A stretch of 64,000 bases of DNA from Microbulbifer sp. MKSA007 (GCA_032615215.1 CP128433.1:558001-622000), one strand, 5' to 3'; numbered from the stretch's first letter, positions 9,891-18,625 are shown. The notes: a model not told the origin generated them from the sequence alone. Translations and numbers: made by a program.

Positions 9891-9910
9891 GGGCGGTTAG
9901 AGCGCCGCCC
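9891..9910 (+). terminator. Weak hairpin after liuE
   Basis: GGGCGG (9891-9896) and CCGCCC (9905-9910) form a 6-bp stem just after the liuE stop. No T-run follows, so termination here is uncertain. Confidence 0.35.
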
Positions 9911-9930
9911 TGAAACTACAAACTTGAAGA

Positions 9931-10299
9931 TCAGATATCTACCCGATAAATCAGAGGGTGGTTATTTCCGTTACCCTCTCTGCAACCCTCTACTCCAAAA
10001 CCTACGGTATTAGATTTAGCAAAATATGCAGCCATAAGTGATGAAAATTGCTCTTTAGTGTCATTATTGTCTGTTCCATCATTGTGATCGAACTCTATGA
10101 CTACATGGTTACTTGACCCAGATGAGCAGTCTTCCCCTAATTCGTCACCAATAGCATCTGGTGAGAATTTAATAACCGCGTAGTATTTATAAGTAGTAAT
10201 ACCTTCGATAGTTTTATTCGGCTCAATGGTACTTGATGCAAAACTGGTGCTGGATAGTAGCGCGAGTAGTAGTCCGGAGAATAAATTTTTCATTTTCAT
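9931..10299 (-). CDS. Small exported protein of unknown function
   Basis: 122 residues with a clear Sec signal peptide (MKMKNLFSGLLLALLSSTSFAS, cut near residue 22). The mature part is acidic, with two cysteines (EDCSSGSS and EGCREGN) that could form one disulfide. It resembles the next gene at 10424-10750 in overall plan: signal peptide, about 95 mature residues, a middle alanine-rich helix with ALMA/SLMAA, two cysteines, and an IxYxx end. Probably periplasmic or secreted. I do not recognise a named family with confidence. Confidence 0.65.
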   Translation of the reverse strand: MKMKNLFSGLLLALLSSTSFASSTIEPNKTIEGITTYKYYAVIKFSPDAIGDELGEDCSSGSSNHVVIEFDHNDGTDNNDTKEQFSSLMAAYFAKSNTVGFGVEGCREGNGNNHPLIYRVDI

Positions 10300-10423
10300 A
10301 AAAACTAATATTTTTTTGGTTCTCTGTAAATAGGATGGAAACTATTAAGTGGTTTTTCTATTCTGTGATATTGCTTGTGCAAGTAACGTTATTTCTAATA
10401 ATAGAATGGTCATCGGCAGCGGC

Positions 10424-10750
10424 TTATTTATCAGAGTAAATCATTATATAATTTATGTTGGCTAGTCCAGCTTCATTACAATTTGTGCCACTTTCCATAA
10501 CTTGTACAATTTTCCCTGCCATCAACGCAGCAAGAGCAGTGCTATGCTGGGCTTCATTTACTATGGTAATTCTATCTTGTGCATTTGTGTTCTCACACAT
10601 AGAGTTAGTTATATCGGTATCAAGATATAAAACATTATAGTTCTCTCCAATGCCTTCGGCCTGGATCTTTGTTATTTTTGCTGTCCAAGCAGCAGAGAAA
10701 ACATTTGCGGAGAATGCAAGTAATATAGTTGCAGTCAAAAATTTTTTCAT
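10424..10750 (-). CDS. Small exported protein, possible paralogue of the gene at 9931-10299
   Basis: 108 residues: signal peptide MKKFLTATILLAFSANVFSA, then a mature domain with AEGIGENYNVLYLDTD, an ALAALMAGKIVQ helix, two cysteines (SMCENTN and GTNCNEA), and a hydrophobic C-terminal strand (NINYIMIYSDK). Together with its neighbour it forms a two-gene cluster of small exported proteins in an AT-rich stretch next to the IS elements. No motif suggests an enzyme. Confidence 0.65.
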   Translation of the reverse strand: MKKFLTATILLAFSANVFSAAWTAKITKIQAEGIGENYNVLYLDTDITNSMCENTNAQDRITIVNEAQHSTALAALMAGKIVQVMESGTNCNEAGLANINYIMIYSDK

Positions 10751-10933
10751 CTGGATCTCTTGATTAGTTTTAATCAGAATGATTATATTTGGATTTGATG
10801 GTTTATATTTTAGTATAAAATAATTTTATGTTTTTGCATATAGTTTTCTCCTTTTTGAGATTTTGCTTGGTGGAACGTATGTCCAGATTTTGAGGGAGGT
10901 TGTGTCTTTTATTGCCCTCAATGCTGAACTGCT

Positions 10934-10937
10934 CTAG
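10934..10937. repeat. Target-site duplication of the IS5-family element (left copy, CTAG)
   Basis: CTAG here matches CTAG at 13363-13366 on the other side of the element. Four-base duplications of the CTAR type are characteristic of IS5-family insertion. Confidence 0.8.
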
Positions 10938-11049
10938 GGATCCTCTGATCAACGAAGCATTTTTCCAGAATTAAGCTGAGCTGCTTGAAAAATTCACTTT
11001 ATTACGCACAAACGCGTAATTTTCGCGTAATAGTCCCCTAATTTTTCAT

Positions 11050-11076
11050 CTGAAACCCTCAATAGGTGGGTTTCAG
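11050..11076 (-). terminator. Hairpin after the IS5 transposase
   Basis: CTGAAACCC (11050-11058) pairs perfectly with GGGTTTCAG (11068-11076), just past the transposase stop on the minus strand, still inside the element. The minus-strand transcript would then run into ATGAAAAATTAGG, so any T-tract is poor. Confidence 0.45.
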
Positions 11077-11087
11077 GCGAACCACCC

Positions 11088-11527
11088 CTAGGCAGCCAAG
11101 TATTTTCTCCCTATTAATAAGTTGGTAAAGCCTGCCAGTAAGCACAGCCTCTCAGTATTTTTTACCAGTCCCCGATAGCGGACCTTGTCATAACCAAATA
11201 CCCGTTTGATGTAGCGGAAGGGGTGCTCGACCTTCGCTCTTATCTGCGCCTTGATCTTTTCCGCTTTACGGAGTGCATCACGCCCTGGAAGAGTTTTTAG
11301 CTTGCTCGGCTTCATTGCTATATACCAATCCGCCTCCCGCTCTTTCAACTCTTCACGTTTCTCCGCACCAATGTACCCAGAGTCTCCCCAGATTCTTTTC
11401 TCCTCCCCGTGGAGAACTCGCTCTGTGGTTGTGACATCATGCGAATTCGCTGCTGTTGTATCTATGCTATGTATTACTCCGAGCACATCATCAACCCCGA
11501 TATGCATTTTCATCCCAAAATGCCACT
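11088..11527 (-). pseudogene. IS5-family transposase, C-terminal fragment
   Basis: Carries the second half of the DDE transposase: NQWHFGMKMHIGVDD (second catalytic aspartate), IWGDSGYIGAEKREE, and the KVEHPFRYIKRVFGYDKVRYRGL block with the catalytic glutamate and R/K motif. It joins exactly to the N-terminal fragment at 12789-13296 (…TKKGN + QWHFGMK…), reading 316 codons once the IS3 element and one ATC are removed. No start of its own, so presumed non-functional. Confidence 0.88.
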
Positions 11528-11530
11528 GAT
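11528..11530. repeat. Target-site duplication of the IS3 element (left copy)
   Basis: GAT here and GAT at 12786-12788 flank the IS3 element. The split codons of the IS5 transposase show these three bases were duplicated on insertion. Three-base duplications are usual for IS3. Confidence 0.85.
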
Positions 11531-11592
11531 TGATCCTACCCATCAACGATGGACACTCTCTTAAGCGATAAACTACGCAGCAGAGGTGCTCT

Positions 11593-11892
11593 ATGACAAG
11601 ATCAAATAAACCAACCAAAACCACTCGTAAACAATACTCAGAGGAGTATAGGAAGGATGCCCTAGCACTGGCGCTCAAGGTCGGGGTAAGCGTTGCCGCT
11701 AAACAGCTTGGATTGCATCCTTCCCAGATTTACGGATGGCGAAGTAAGTCTAAGTTACATCAGAGCCGAGGGGATGCGGAGAGAGAGCTGGCCACAGAAA
11801 ATGCTCGACTTAAGCGGCAGCTGGCTGAGCAGGCAGAGGAGCTGGCGATCTTAAAAAAGGCCGCAGCGTACTTTGCAAAGAGCCTGAAATGA
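11593..11892 (+). CDS. IS3-family transposase OrfA
   Basis: 99 residues. Helix-turn-helix DNA-binding region (KQYSEEYRKDALALALKVGVSVAAKQLGLHPSQIYGWR, residues about 13-46), then a leucine-zipper helix (residues about 60-92) used for multimerisation. Binds the element's ends. Overlaps orfB by 4 bases in the -1 frame; the fused OrfAB is the active transposase. Confidence 0.93.
   Translation: MTRSNKPTKTTRKQYSEEYRKDALALALKVGVSVAAKQLGLHPSQIYGWRSKSKLHQSRGDAERELATENARLKRQLAEQAEELAILKKAAAYFAKSLK
11853..11859 (+). promoter_or_regulatory. A6G slippery site for programmed -1 frameshifting
   Basis: In the orfA frame the sequence reads TTA AAA AAG, so the heptamer A AAA AAG is in perfect slippery register. 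A -1 slip leads straight into the orfB frame with no stop, giving the OrfAB fusion typical of IS3 elements. Confidence 0.85.
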
Positions 11893-12755
11893 GGTACGCC
11901 TTCATGCAAAAGCACAGGCATGAATTCAGCATCAAAGCGATGGCCAAGGTATTGGGCGTATCTCGCAGTGGCTTTTATAACTGGGTTTCAAGATCGGCTG
12001 ACCAATCCAAGCACCAGCAGTACCGAATGCAGCTCGATAGCTTGGTACAGCAGCGCTTTATAGCCAGCAAAGAACGTAGCGGCGCCCCTCGTCTGACGAA
12101 GGAGTTGGCCAGTGAGGGGAGTAAATATAATCAGAAAACAATTGCTGCCAGCATGCGTCGACAGGGCCTACGGGCTAAAGCAGGCAGGAGGTATAAAGCC
12201 ACAACCTACTCAAAACATGGTCTGCCAGTAGCTCCAAATTTGCTTGAGCAGAACTTTAATGCTGAAGCGCCGAATCAGAAATGGGCTGGGGATATTACCT
12301 ACCTACGAACGGAAGAAGGTTGGTTATATCTGGCTGTAGTGATAGACCTATATAGTCGGCTGATTATTGGTTGGGCGATGTCAGAAACGATGACGGCTAC
12401 ATTGGTCTGTGACGCCCTTCAAATGGCTTTATGGCGACGTAAGAAACCTACGAATGTTATCGTGCATACTGACAGGGGAAGCCAGTATTGTTCTAAAGAT
12501 TATCAATCTTTAATTACAGCGTATGATCTGCGGTGCAGCATGAGCGCCAAAGGTAATTGCTATGATAATGCTTGTGCAGAAACGTTCTTCCACTCACTTA
12601 AGGTAGAAGCAATCCATGGTAACCGCTTTCCTACAAGGTGCCTCATGCGAGAAACCGTATTTGAGTATATAGAGATAGACTACAATCGAAATCGCTTACA
12701 CAGCGCCAATGGCTATCTCAGCCCTGAGGCGTTTGAGGAACAACTAGTCGCTTAG
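11889..12755 (+). CDS. IS3-family transposase OrfB (DDE catalytic subunit)
   Basis: 288 residues. An HTH_21 region lies near residues 40-100, followed by the rve integrase core: first Asp in KWAGDITYL, second Asp in VIVHTDRGSQY, Glu in NACAETFFHSLK, with the usual 35-residue spacing of IS3/retroviral integrases. Catalyses strand transfer, mainly as the OrfAB fusion. Intact. Confidence 0.94.
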   Translation: MRYAFMQKHRHEFSIKAMAKVLGVSRSGFYNWVSRSADQSKHQQYRMQLDSLVQQRFIASKERSGAPRLTKELASEGSKYNQKTIAASMRRQGLRAKAGRRYKATTYSKHGLPVAPNLLEQNFNAEAPNQKWAGDITYLRTEEGWLYLAVVIDLYSRLIIGWAMSETMTATLVCDALQMALWRRKKPTNVIVHTDRGSQYCSKDYQSLITAYDLRCSMSAKGNCYDNACAETFFHSLKVEAIHGNRFPTRCLMRETVFEYIEIDYNRNRLHSANGYLSPEAFEEQLVA

Positions 12756-12785
12756 TGGTGTGTTCGTTGTTGATGGGTAGGATCA

Positions 12786-12788
12786 GAT
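12786..12788. repeat. Target-site duplication of the IS3 element (right copy)
   Basis: GAT, matching 11528-11530. Confidence 0.85.
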
Positions 12789-13296
12789 TGCCTTTCTTTG
12801 TTTGATGCATTTCCGGGTCACGTTCTTTCTTTTCATTCTTAGTTGAAGTTGGCGCAGAGATAATAGTGGCATCTACAATCGTGCCTTCACGCAGTACCAT
12901 CCCATTCTCAGCAAGGTGTTTGTTGATTTCATCAAAAAGAGCTGCACCTAGCTGATTGAGCTCCAGTAAGTGGCGAAAGTTAAGAATCGTTGTTTCATCG
13001 GGAATTGGGCTACTCAAAGTCAATCCAGCAAAACTACGCATGGATTCAATTTCATACAGTGCATCTTCCATAGCGGGATCACTGAGATTGTAAAATAGCT
13101 GCATGCAATGAATACGAAGCATGACACTCAATGGATATGGCTGTCGGCCACGTTTACCTTGTGGGTAACAAGGAGTGATCTGAGCTTCTAGTCGCTGCCA
13201 TGGGACGAGGGTTTCCATTTGAGAAAGAAACTTCTCTCGGCGAGTTATACGACGCTTTAGCTTATATTCTGCTTCGGCAAAGGTGACTTGGTGCAT
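12789..13296 (-). pseudogene. IS5-family transposase, N-terminal fragment
   Basis: Begins MHQVTFAEAEYKLKRRITRREKFL. It holds the DUF772-type N-terminal domain (LSVMLRIHCMQLFYNLSDPAMEDALYEIESMRSFAGL), PDETTILNFRHLLE, and the first catalytic aspartate region (GTIVDATIISAPTSTKN). The frame is cut at TKKGN by the IS3 insertion, after which IS3 end sequence would be translated. Partner of the fragment at 11088-11527. Confidence 0.88.
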
Positions 13297-13362
13297 GATT
13301 CATCGTAGTCTTGATGGGTAGGTGAATATTACCAAATTGACTCAGAATTATTCAGAGGTTCC

Positions 13363-13366
13363 CTAG
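13363..13366. repeat. Target-site duplication of the IS5-family element (right copy, CTAG)
   Basis: CTAG, matching 10934-10937. Confidence 0.8.
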
Positions 13367-13751
13367 ATGTTTTAATATCTTAAGGTTTGGTTTTCGTGGC
13401 ACTATTGGTGGAGATATCTTATTGTTTAGCAAATAATTGATATTTTTATTTTTTTCATTATTTTCTGTAAACATCTTTGCAGGGCTGATTTCTCAAGTGC
13501 GGCTGATGAATTATAATTGCCAGTGATGGTGCGTTTCATCGATATTTTTTTTAAAGTTCTGTTGTTTTAATTGGCTTTTAAGTGGTGGAAGATGTAGATG
13601 TCGTTGAGGGAGTTAAGATTATTGTTGGTGTTATATTTATAATTTAATAGTTAAAGCCGTATTTGGATCTAACTGGCGGCTAGACACTTTTTGATTTATT
13701 TGATTTATTTGATTTTTTGCTGGCCTAAGGCATTGAATTAAGGTTGGTAGA
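13367..13751. other. AT-rich intergenic stretch
   Basis: About 385 bases without a gene. It contains three tandem copies of a TTTGATTTA-like 9-mer near 13690-13716. Nothing else recognisable. Confidence 0.5.
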
Positions 13752-15656
13752 TTAGTTGCTATTTACTGGCTCTGATTCCATTACCCTAAATGGCCGCATC
13801 ATATCGTAATCCTCATGGGATAGTAGATGGCAGTGCCATACATAAAGGCCTTCGCGGTCAAAGCGCGCAATTACCCGGGTCACTTGGCCGGGAAGCGCGA
13901 TGACCGTATCTTTGGGGCCGCTTTCTTCTGGTTGTGGTGGAAGGGGTTTTCCCTGTAGAGATTCTATTTCCAGGCGTGCACCCTGAAATATCTTATCTGT
14001 ATGCATAAATTTCTGCTGCTTGGCAATAAGTTTTCCTTTAAAAGGCTGGCGATCCAGTACCTGGAATTCCACCAGATGAATATGGATTGGATGAGCCGAT
14101 ACTGTAGGGTTGTATATTTCCCAGATCTCAACGGCGTTGTGTTGGATTATTTCTGTAGTAGGGTCTTCAAAAAATAGGGAGCCCTCCTTTACTGGACCTA
14201 ACATGAGCAGATTGCGGCCATAGGGATCATCCAACCGATAGGTGGCAAGTTGTCGTGTGCGACTGGCTTGGTTAAGCCTATTAAGTGGGGTGCGCAAGGG
14301 AGTATTTAGGCTGAGTTTTAAATCTCCAGTGGTATTTTTAATCTCTGATTTCTGTTTATTAGAAGGGGGGATCGGTGTTGAAGCAATATGAAATTGTAGG
14401 ATTTGGCCTGTAGTATTTGGATCGGTAGCTGGTGTGATGCCGCCGCGTCCATCGCTTAATACGCGTTTACCTCCCGGGTTGTAGACAAGTGGAATCGAAC
14501 TCTTTGGGTCATTGGCCTCTACAAAGCCTTTAAAAGGGACATCCGGTCCAAAGTTTCGCAGTGTTAGTTCACGTCCTTCATAACCGCTGAAATCTACTAA
14601 AACATCTGCTCGCTCTGCGGGTGCCAATATCAACTCGTTCAATTTTACAGGGTAATCGAGAAATCCGCCGTCACCGCCGACTTGTACAAAGGGTGTATTT
14701 TCGTCGATCCTGAGTATCAGTGTGCGAGTATCAGATGCGTTGAGTAATCGCAATCGATAGACGTGTGGAGTGACACTGACTTTGGGCCAGGTCATACCGT
14801 TTACCAGAATAAAATTGCCAAAAAATTCGTCGAGATGGGACGGATTGGGCCAATTGGCCTTAACCACCTCATGGGAAACCGGTGATGGAGGCTGGTCCCT
14901 CCAGCCAGGAAAATACAGCTGCCCATCGGAGCTAAACAAGCTGTCTGTAATAGCGGCTACAAAAGTGCGCTCTTCTGCAGGGAGGAGCCTCTCCTGTATC
15001 AGACGGTCTTCATTGTCATCGCCAACCAGGTAAAAACCGAATAGACCTGCGTAAACATTAAGGCGCGTCATGCCTAGGGTGTGGTCGTGATACCAGATAG
15101 TGGCGGCATCCTGGGAATTGTCGTATTCGTAAATCCTTTTCTCAAATAATGGTCCCGTCTCACGGTAATTGCGGGTGTACCAAGCGAGGGGGTTGCCGTC
15201 ACTTTTCCACTCTGTATGCCCGCCGTGAAGGTGGATAACCATAGGTACAGCTTTTGGATCTTTTACGTCGGCGAGGTGAATGGATCGATCCACAGGAAAT
15301 AGATGCGGACCCGGTAGCTCATTGGCCCAGTGTACAAATACCGGTTGGCCTTCTCGGGCGCGAATAGTAGGGCCAGGAGAGTGGATGCGACCTGCATATT
15401 CAAAACCCCAGGCTTTTGTCATTAAACGTTTGCCTTCCTTATCCCGTAGCCCCATCCAAACTTCAGTGGGGCGGGCGGGTAGTTTAATCGAGGCTGAGCC
15501 CTGAGGGCGGATTTCTACGGGTATTGGCAGTTCATTGACGAACTTATCCACAGTTGCTGGATCCAGCAGCCGCAGGGGAGTTGCTTTAGCCGCATCTTCA
15601 GCTGTAGTCAGGGCAAGGGGAATTAACAACAGCAGGGAAAAGATTACCCGAAACAT
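13752..15656 (-). CDS. Multicopper oxidase (laccase/bilirubin-oxidase type), exported
   Basis: Oxidises phenols, metals or related substrates while reducing O2 to water. 634 residues with a Sec signal peptide (MFRVIFSLLLLIPLALTTA), so periplasmic or secreted. All copper ligand motifs are present: HLHGGH (domain 1), WYHDHTLG, HPIHIHLVEF, and HCHLLSHEDYDMM with the type 1 Cys, His and a Met axial ligand at the C-terminus. The layout fits the CotA/PhcA subgroup rather than CueO; no Met-rich insert is seen. Stands alone, with no copper-resistance partner nearby. The substrate cannot be told from sequence. Confidence 0.88.
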   Translation of the reverse strand: MFRVIFSLLLLIPLALTTAEDAAKATPLRLLDPATVDKFVNELPIPVEIRPQGSASIKLPARPTEVWMGLRDKEGKRLMTKAWGFEYAGRIHSPGPTIRAREGQPVFVHWANELPGPHLFPVDRSIHLADVKDPKAVPMVIHLHGGHTEWKSDGNPLAWYTRNYRETGPLFEKRIYEYDNSQDAATIWYHDHTLGMTRLNVYAGLFGFYLVGDDNEDRLIQERLLPAEERTFVAAITDSLFSSDGQLYFPGWRDQPPSPVSHEVVKANWPNPSHLDEFFGNFILVNGMTWPKVSVTPHVYRLRLLNASDTRTLILRIDENTPFVQVGGDGGFLDYPVKLNELILAPAERADVLVDFSGYEGRELTLRNFGPDVPFKGFVEANDPKSSIPLVYNPGGKRVLSDGRGGITPATDPNTTGQILQFHIASTPIPPSNKQKSEIKNTTGDLKLSLNTPLRTPLNRLNQASRTRQLATYRLDDPYGRNLLMLGPVKEGSLFFEDPTTEIIQHNAVEIWEIYNPTVSAHPIHIHLVEFQVLDRQPFKGKLIAKQQKFMHTDKIFQGARLEIESLQGKPLPPQPEESGPKDTVIALPGQVTRVIARFDREGLYVWHCHLLSHEDYDMMRPFRVMESEPVNSN

Positions 15657-15731
15657 TGGCTGTTTTTAGCAGTAAGTATTTAACAGTCAAGTATAGGTAA
15701 ACAAGCGGTATCGGTGGAGTTAACTTGGGGG

Positions 15732-15760
15732 CAGGGAAGGGTGTACAGGGCCCTTCCCTG
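15732..15760 (-). terminator. 10-bp stem-loop between the SDR and multicopper oxidase genes
   Basis: CAGGGAAGGG (15732-15741) pairs perfectly with CCCTTCCCTG (15751-15760), 14 bases after the SDR stop on the minus strand. No strong T-run; probably ends the SDR transcript before the oxidase gene. Confidence 0.55.
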
Positions 15761-15773
15761 ATGCGAACTTTCA

Positions 15774-16688
15774 TTAGATAAAGCGATTGATCGCCGTTTT
15801 GGCATTGTCTTGATAGGTAGGATTGTCCAGGTCCGGGAAAAGCTTCCGCTGTTCACCAAGAGGTCCAGTCAATCCACGTTCACTGCCGTAAAAAATACCT
15901 GTGCGGAAGGATCTTGTATCCAGCAGGGCATCGATATAGCGCTTGGCGCCTATTTCTACTTTGTGGACTTTGCCCAATAGCAGCATAATCCGCATCATGC
16001 CCTTCATCATATATTGCTTGAATAACGACAGTGTATTGAAGCCCTCTGTGCCTACAGTAGCCCCGGGGCTCATGGTTACGAAGCGGATATGGGGGAATTC
16101 CCGCGCCATGGAAGACATCCATAGGGCGCCCATATACTTTATCGGACCATAGGGTACCGTAGCGTCTTTGGTACTCGCATAGAGCTCTCCTTCGCAGATC
16201 TGCATAAATTCCTCCACAGAGGCGCTTTTCAGCTCTGGTCGCTTCATCCCCATCTCTTTGACGCCGCGAGCGGCCTCGGAGCCGGCGTAGATAGCAGCCT
16301 GCGTTAATTTATTGGCTTTCAGCAACTCGTTAGTCAGTAGTGCATGCCCGAGCAGGTTGACGGCGAAAATTTGTGTGACTCCCTCAGGGGTCTTGTTGTA
16401 AAACTCTTTCCCCCCGGTACCGCCAGCATTCATAACCAGAGCATCAACCGGGGAGTCCAGGTTCTTAACTGCCTCTTTCACAGATTGTTGATCCGCGACA
16501 TCGATCAGCAATACTTCGAAGATATTCCTGCCTGTTTCCGACACCAGCTCGGCCTGGGCTTCCTTGGCCTTGTGCAGATTGCGGCAGCCGAGATAGATCT
16601 TGTTAATCTGCTGGTATTCCGCCAGTTGCTTGGCGCACTCCCTGCCTAAGCCTGCATTCGCTCCGGTAATCAAAACACTCTTAATCAT
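15774..16688 (-). CDS. Short-chain dehydrogenase/reductase
   Basis: NAD(P)-dependent oxidoreductase of 304 residues. TGANAGLGRECAK at residues 7-19 is the Rossmann nucleotide site, NAGG near residue 90 the structural motif, and YGPIK (YxxxK) the catalytic pair; SPGATVGTEGF follows it. The length and 'NAGLG' resemble the retinol-dehydrogenase/protochlorophyllide-reductase branch. Start ATG 16688 was chosen because the Rossmann fold begins right after it; an in-frame start at 16787 adds 33 unlike residues. The substrate is unknown. Divergent from the DUF4345 gene. Confidence 0.82.
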   Translation of the reverse strand: MIKSVLITGANAGLGRECAKQLAEYQQINKIYLGCRNLHKAKEAQAELVSETGRNIFEVLLIDVADQQSVKEAVKNLDSPVDALVMNAGGTGGKEFYNKTPEGVTQIFAVNLLGHALLTNELLKANKLTQAAIYAGSEAARGVKEMGMKRPELKSASVEEFMQICEGELYASTKDATVPYGPIKYMGALWMSSMAREFPHIRFVTMSPGATVGTEGFNTLSLFKQYMMKGMMRIMLLLGKVHKVEIGAKRYIDALLDTRSFRTGIFYGSERGLTGPLGEQRKLFPDLDNPTYQDNAKTAINRFI

Positions 16689-16897
16689 CTTTCTGTCTCT
16701 GTGGATATTGGGAACTGGTGCCCGGATATGGATATACCCGGCTGTTGGAGAGAAAGATAAGCGGTTAAGCGCCTCGTCTTTTGACATTTCTTGCTGTCTT
16801 AGTGGGATACCAAGACCGCAAGAAATATCAAAAATAGGGCCTTACTGGCCAATATGATTAGGTCATCACTCCAAATACGGCAAACTAAGGTGACACT

Positions 16898-17329
16898 ATG
16901 AATCAGGCGAGTTCTATAGAAAGAAAAATTTTCCAATTGTTAGTGGTAGCGCTAGCGGTGATCTGTTTTGTACCCGGTGGTATCAGTGCATTTGGAGGGC
17001 TGAATGGCAGTGCTGCTCTTAGTGGTGGTGCTATGATTTTTGGCCCGGATAGCCCCTTGAGAGGATTTGGGGATAATCAATATCGATTTGCCTTTGGTGT
17101 TTTCTTTGCCCAGGGGTTGGTTCTACTGTATTTCCTGAGCAATATCGAAAAACATAAAGCATTGTTTTACTTCGTGGCTTTATCCCTCTTTATTGGCGGT
17201 CTGGGCCGCTTAAGCAATATTCTGGAATTTGGATTGGTGGATGATCAGGTCTTACCCCCTACGATTATTGAGCTTGCGATAGTTCCACTTCTGGTTTTTT
17301 GGCATAGGCGAGTAGCCTCTCAAGGTTAG
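16898..17329 (+). CDS. DUF4345-type small membrane protein
   Basis: 143 residues, four hydrophobic segments (about 11-31, 62-82, 88-108, 118-136). PDSPLRGFGDNQYRFAFGVFFAQGL and IGGLGRLSNILEFG are characteristic of the DUF4345 family. Inner-membrane protein of unknown role. Leads a run of three plus-strand genes with DUF1330 and AraC genes, so possibly controlled by that regulator. Confidence 0.7.
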   Translation: MNQASSIERKIFQLLVVALAVICFVPGGISAFGGLNGSAALSGGAMIFGPDSPLRGFGDNQYRFAFGVFFAQGLVLLYFLSNIEKHKALFYFVALSLFIGGLGRLSNILEFGLVDDQVLPPTIIELAIVPLLVFWHRRVASQG

Positions 17330-17387
17330 TCATTAGAAGCTATTAGTTAAGCAACTAAAAGTTATTTACGCTTAAGAGGTTATTGCT

Positions 17388-17690
17388 TTGTTACCAGTAT
17401 TTTTACATATAGAGTCTTCACCAAACCTGAAAGAATCGCAGGCATTTGATCAGTATATAGGTCTGGCACCGCAATTAATGCAACAGTATGGAGGAGTGCC
17501 TATTGCCTCTTATGATGTGGAAGAGGTCTTGGACGGAGGTCGGTCACCAAAGGCATTTGTTGTGGTATCTTTTCCGGATCGGGAGGCGATCTATGCATTC
17601 TTTAATGATCCAGCCTACCAGGCAATTATTCCTTTGAGGCACAAGGCATTTACCCATTTACGCTTTTTTATCACTAGTGAGCGAATTTGA
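17388..17690 (+). CDS. DUF1330-family protein
   Basis: 100 residues; dimeric ferredoxin-like alpha/beta barrel family. The match lies in the YDVEEVLDGGRSPKAFVVVSFPDREAIYAFFNDPAYQ core and in HKAFTHLRFFI. Starts at TTG 17388 with AAGAGGT upstream; no ATG is available. Cytoplasmic, with no predicted cofactor. Physiological role unknown. Confidence 0.75.
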   Translation: MLPVFLHIESSPNLKESQAFDQYIGLAPQLMQQYGGVPIASYDVEEVLDGGRSPKAFVVVSFPDREAIYAFFNDPAYQAIIPLRHKAFTHLRFFITSERI

Positions 17691-17770
17691 TTTAAAGGCA
17701 AGCTAATGCGGGAAGGTGTTGCTCGAAAATCTCACCGTCCCAACGTAAACAGGCAGTAAAGGAGCCTCTC

Positions 17771-18625
17771 ATGCAGCGATTTTTTAAAAGTATCAACTTC
17801 GTAGAGCAGCATCTATACGACAAAATTTCTGTTCATGAAATTGCCGCGGCCTCTCATTACTCAACCTATCACTTCAGTCGTATTTTTAAAGCATTAGTGG
17901 GGGACTCACCGAAAGAGTACTTGCGTAAGCGCCGATTGACCGTCGCCGCAAAGAGGTTGTTGAGTGAAGATATTGGTATTCTTGAGCTTTCCATGGAGTG
18001 CCAATTTGATTCCCAAGAAGCCTTCACTCGCGCGTTTAAAGCTTTATTTAATGTAACCCCGGCGCAGTATCGAAAGCAGCAGGATCCTTTTCGGTTGTTG
18101 TATAAGGATCAATTTAGCCCTCATATGCTGCACTTTTTGCAAAATGAGCTATCCATGGAGCCACAAATTATTTCTCGGCCTGCGATGCAATTGGTGGGGG
18201 TAGCGCAGGAATATGATCATGAAAATCTCAGCTTGCCAAAGCTCTGGTCTGCATTTCGGCCCTACAGGGATAAAATCCCCAATCGTATCAGCGATGAATC
18301 TTTTGGTATTTATGAGTGTTATGAGGAAGCGGGTGATGAAATTCAGTTTAAGTATGTCTGCTGTGCGCCGGTTGCCGACCTGACTCAGGTACCCGAGGGT
18401 ATGGTGACGCGGGAACTACCGGAGCAGCTATATGCAAAATTTGTTCACCGTGGATCTATTACCACCCTGGAACAGACATTGAAGTATATTTGGGGAAGCT
18501 GGTTGCCAAAGTCCAATTACGACTATATTGAGAGGCCAGACTTTGAGCTGTACCCACCCAGATATCAGGTTGCCAGCCCGACAGCGGAAATGTTTCTCCA
18601 TATCCCGGTCAAAGAAAGGCCGTAA
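17771..18625 (+). CDS. AraC-family regulator with GyrI-like effector domain
   Basis: 284 residues. Unusually for AraC proteins, but as in Rob, the DNA-binding domain is N-terminal: two HTH motifs (ISVHEIAAASHYSTYHFSRIFKA, and LELSMECQFDSQEAFTRAFKALFNVTPAQYR, ending near residue 116). The C-terminal part (about 130-284) is a GyrI-like small-molecule-binding domain (MQLVGVAQEYDHENL … FELYPPRYQVASPTAEMFLHIPVK). This suggests sensing of a lipophilic or drug-like ligand. Probable targets are its own operon or the oxidoreductase gene on the other strand. Confidence 0.85.
   Translation: MQRFFKSINFVEQHLYDKISVHEIAAASHYSTYHFSRIFKALVGDSPKEYLRKRRLTVAAKRLLSEDIGILELSMECQFDSQEAFTRAFKALFNVTPAQYRKQQDPFRLLYKDQFSPHMLHFLQNELSMEPQIISRPAMQLVGVAQEYDHENLSLPKLWSAFRPYRDKIPNRISDESFGIYECYEEAGDEIQFKYVCCAPVADLTQVPEGMVTRELPEQLYAKFVHRGSITTLEQTLKYIWGSWLPKSNYDYIERPDFELYPPRYQVASPTAEMFLHIPVKERP

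Larger units (their letters stand above)
11531..12785 (+). mobile_element. Complete IS3-family insertion sequence inside the IS5 element
   Basis: 1255 bp. The first 17 bases of both ends are identical (TGATCCTACCCATCAAC) and similarity extends to about 36 bases. Contains orfA, orfB and a slippery site for the fused transposase; every part looks intact, so it may be active. Inserted in the opposite orientation to the host transposase, with a 3-bp duplication. Confidence 0.93.
10938..13362 (-). mobile_element. IS5-family insertion sequence, interrupted by an IS3-family element
   Basis: The ends are inverted repeats: GGATCCTCTGATCAA at the left and GGAACCTCTGAATAA read inward from the right, 13 of 15 matching, flanked by CTAG duplications. 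Removing the inner IS3 element and one ATC copy leaves about 1167 bp, the normal size for the IS5 group, with one 316-codon transposase frame on the minus strand. The internal insertion kills it, so it can move only if transposase comes from elsewhere. Confidence 0.88.

Noticed and set aside
13690..13716. Tandem TTTGATTTA-like repeats as a CRISPR or VNTR
   Set aside because: Only three 9-base copies with no spacers; ordinary AT-rich sequence.
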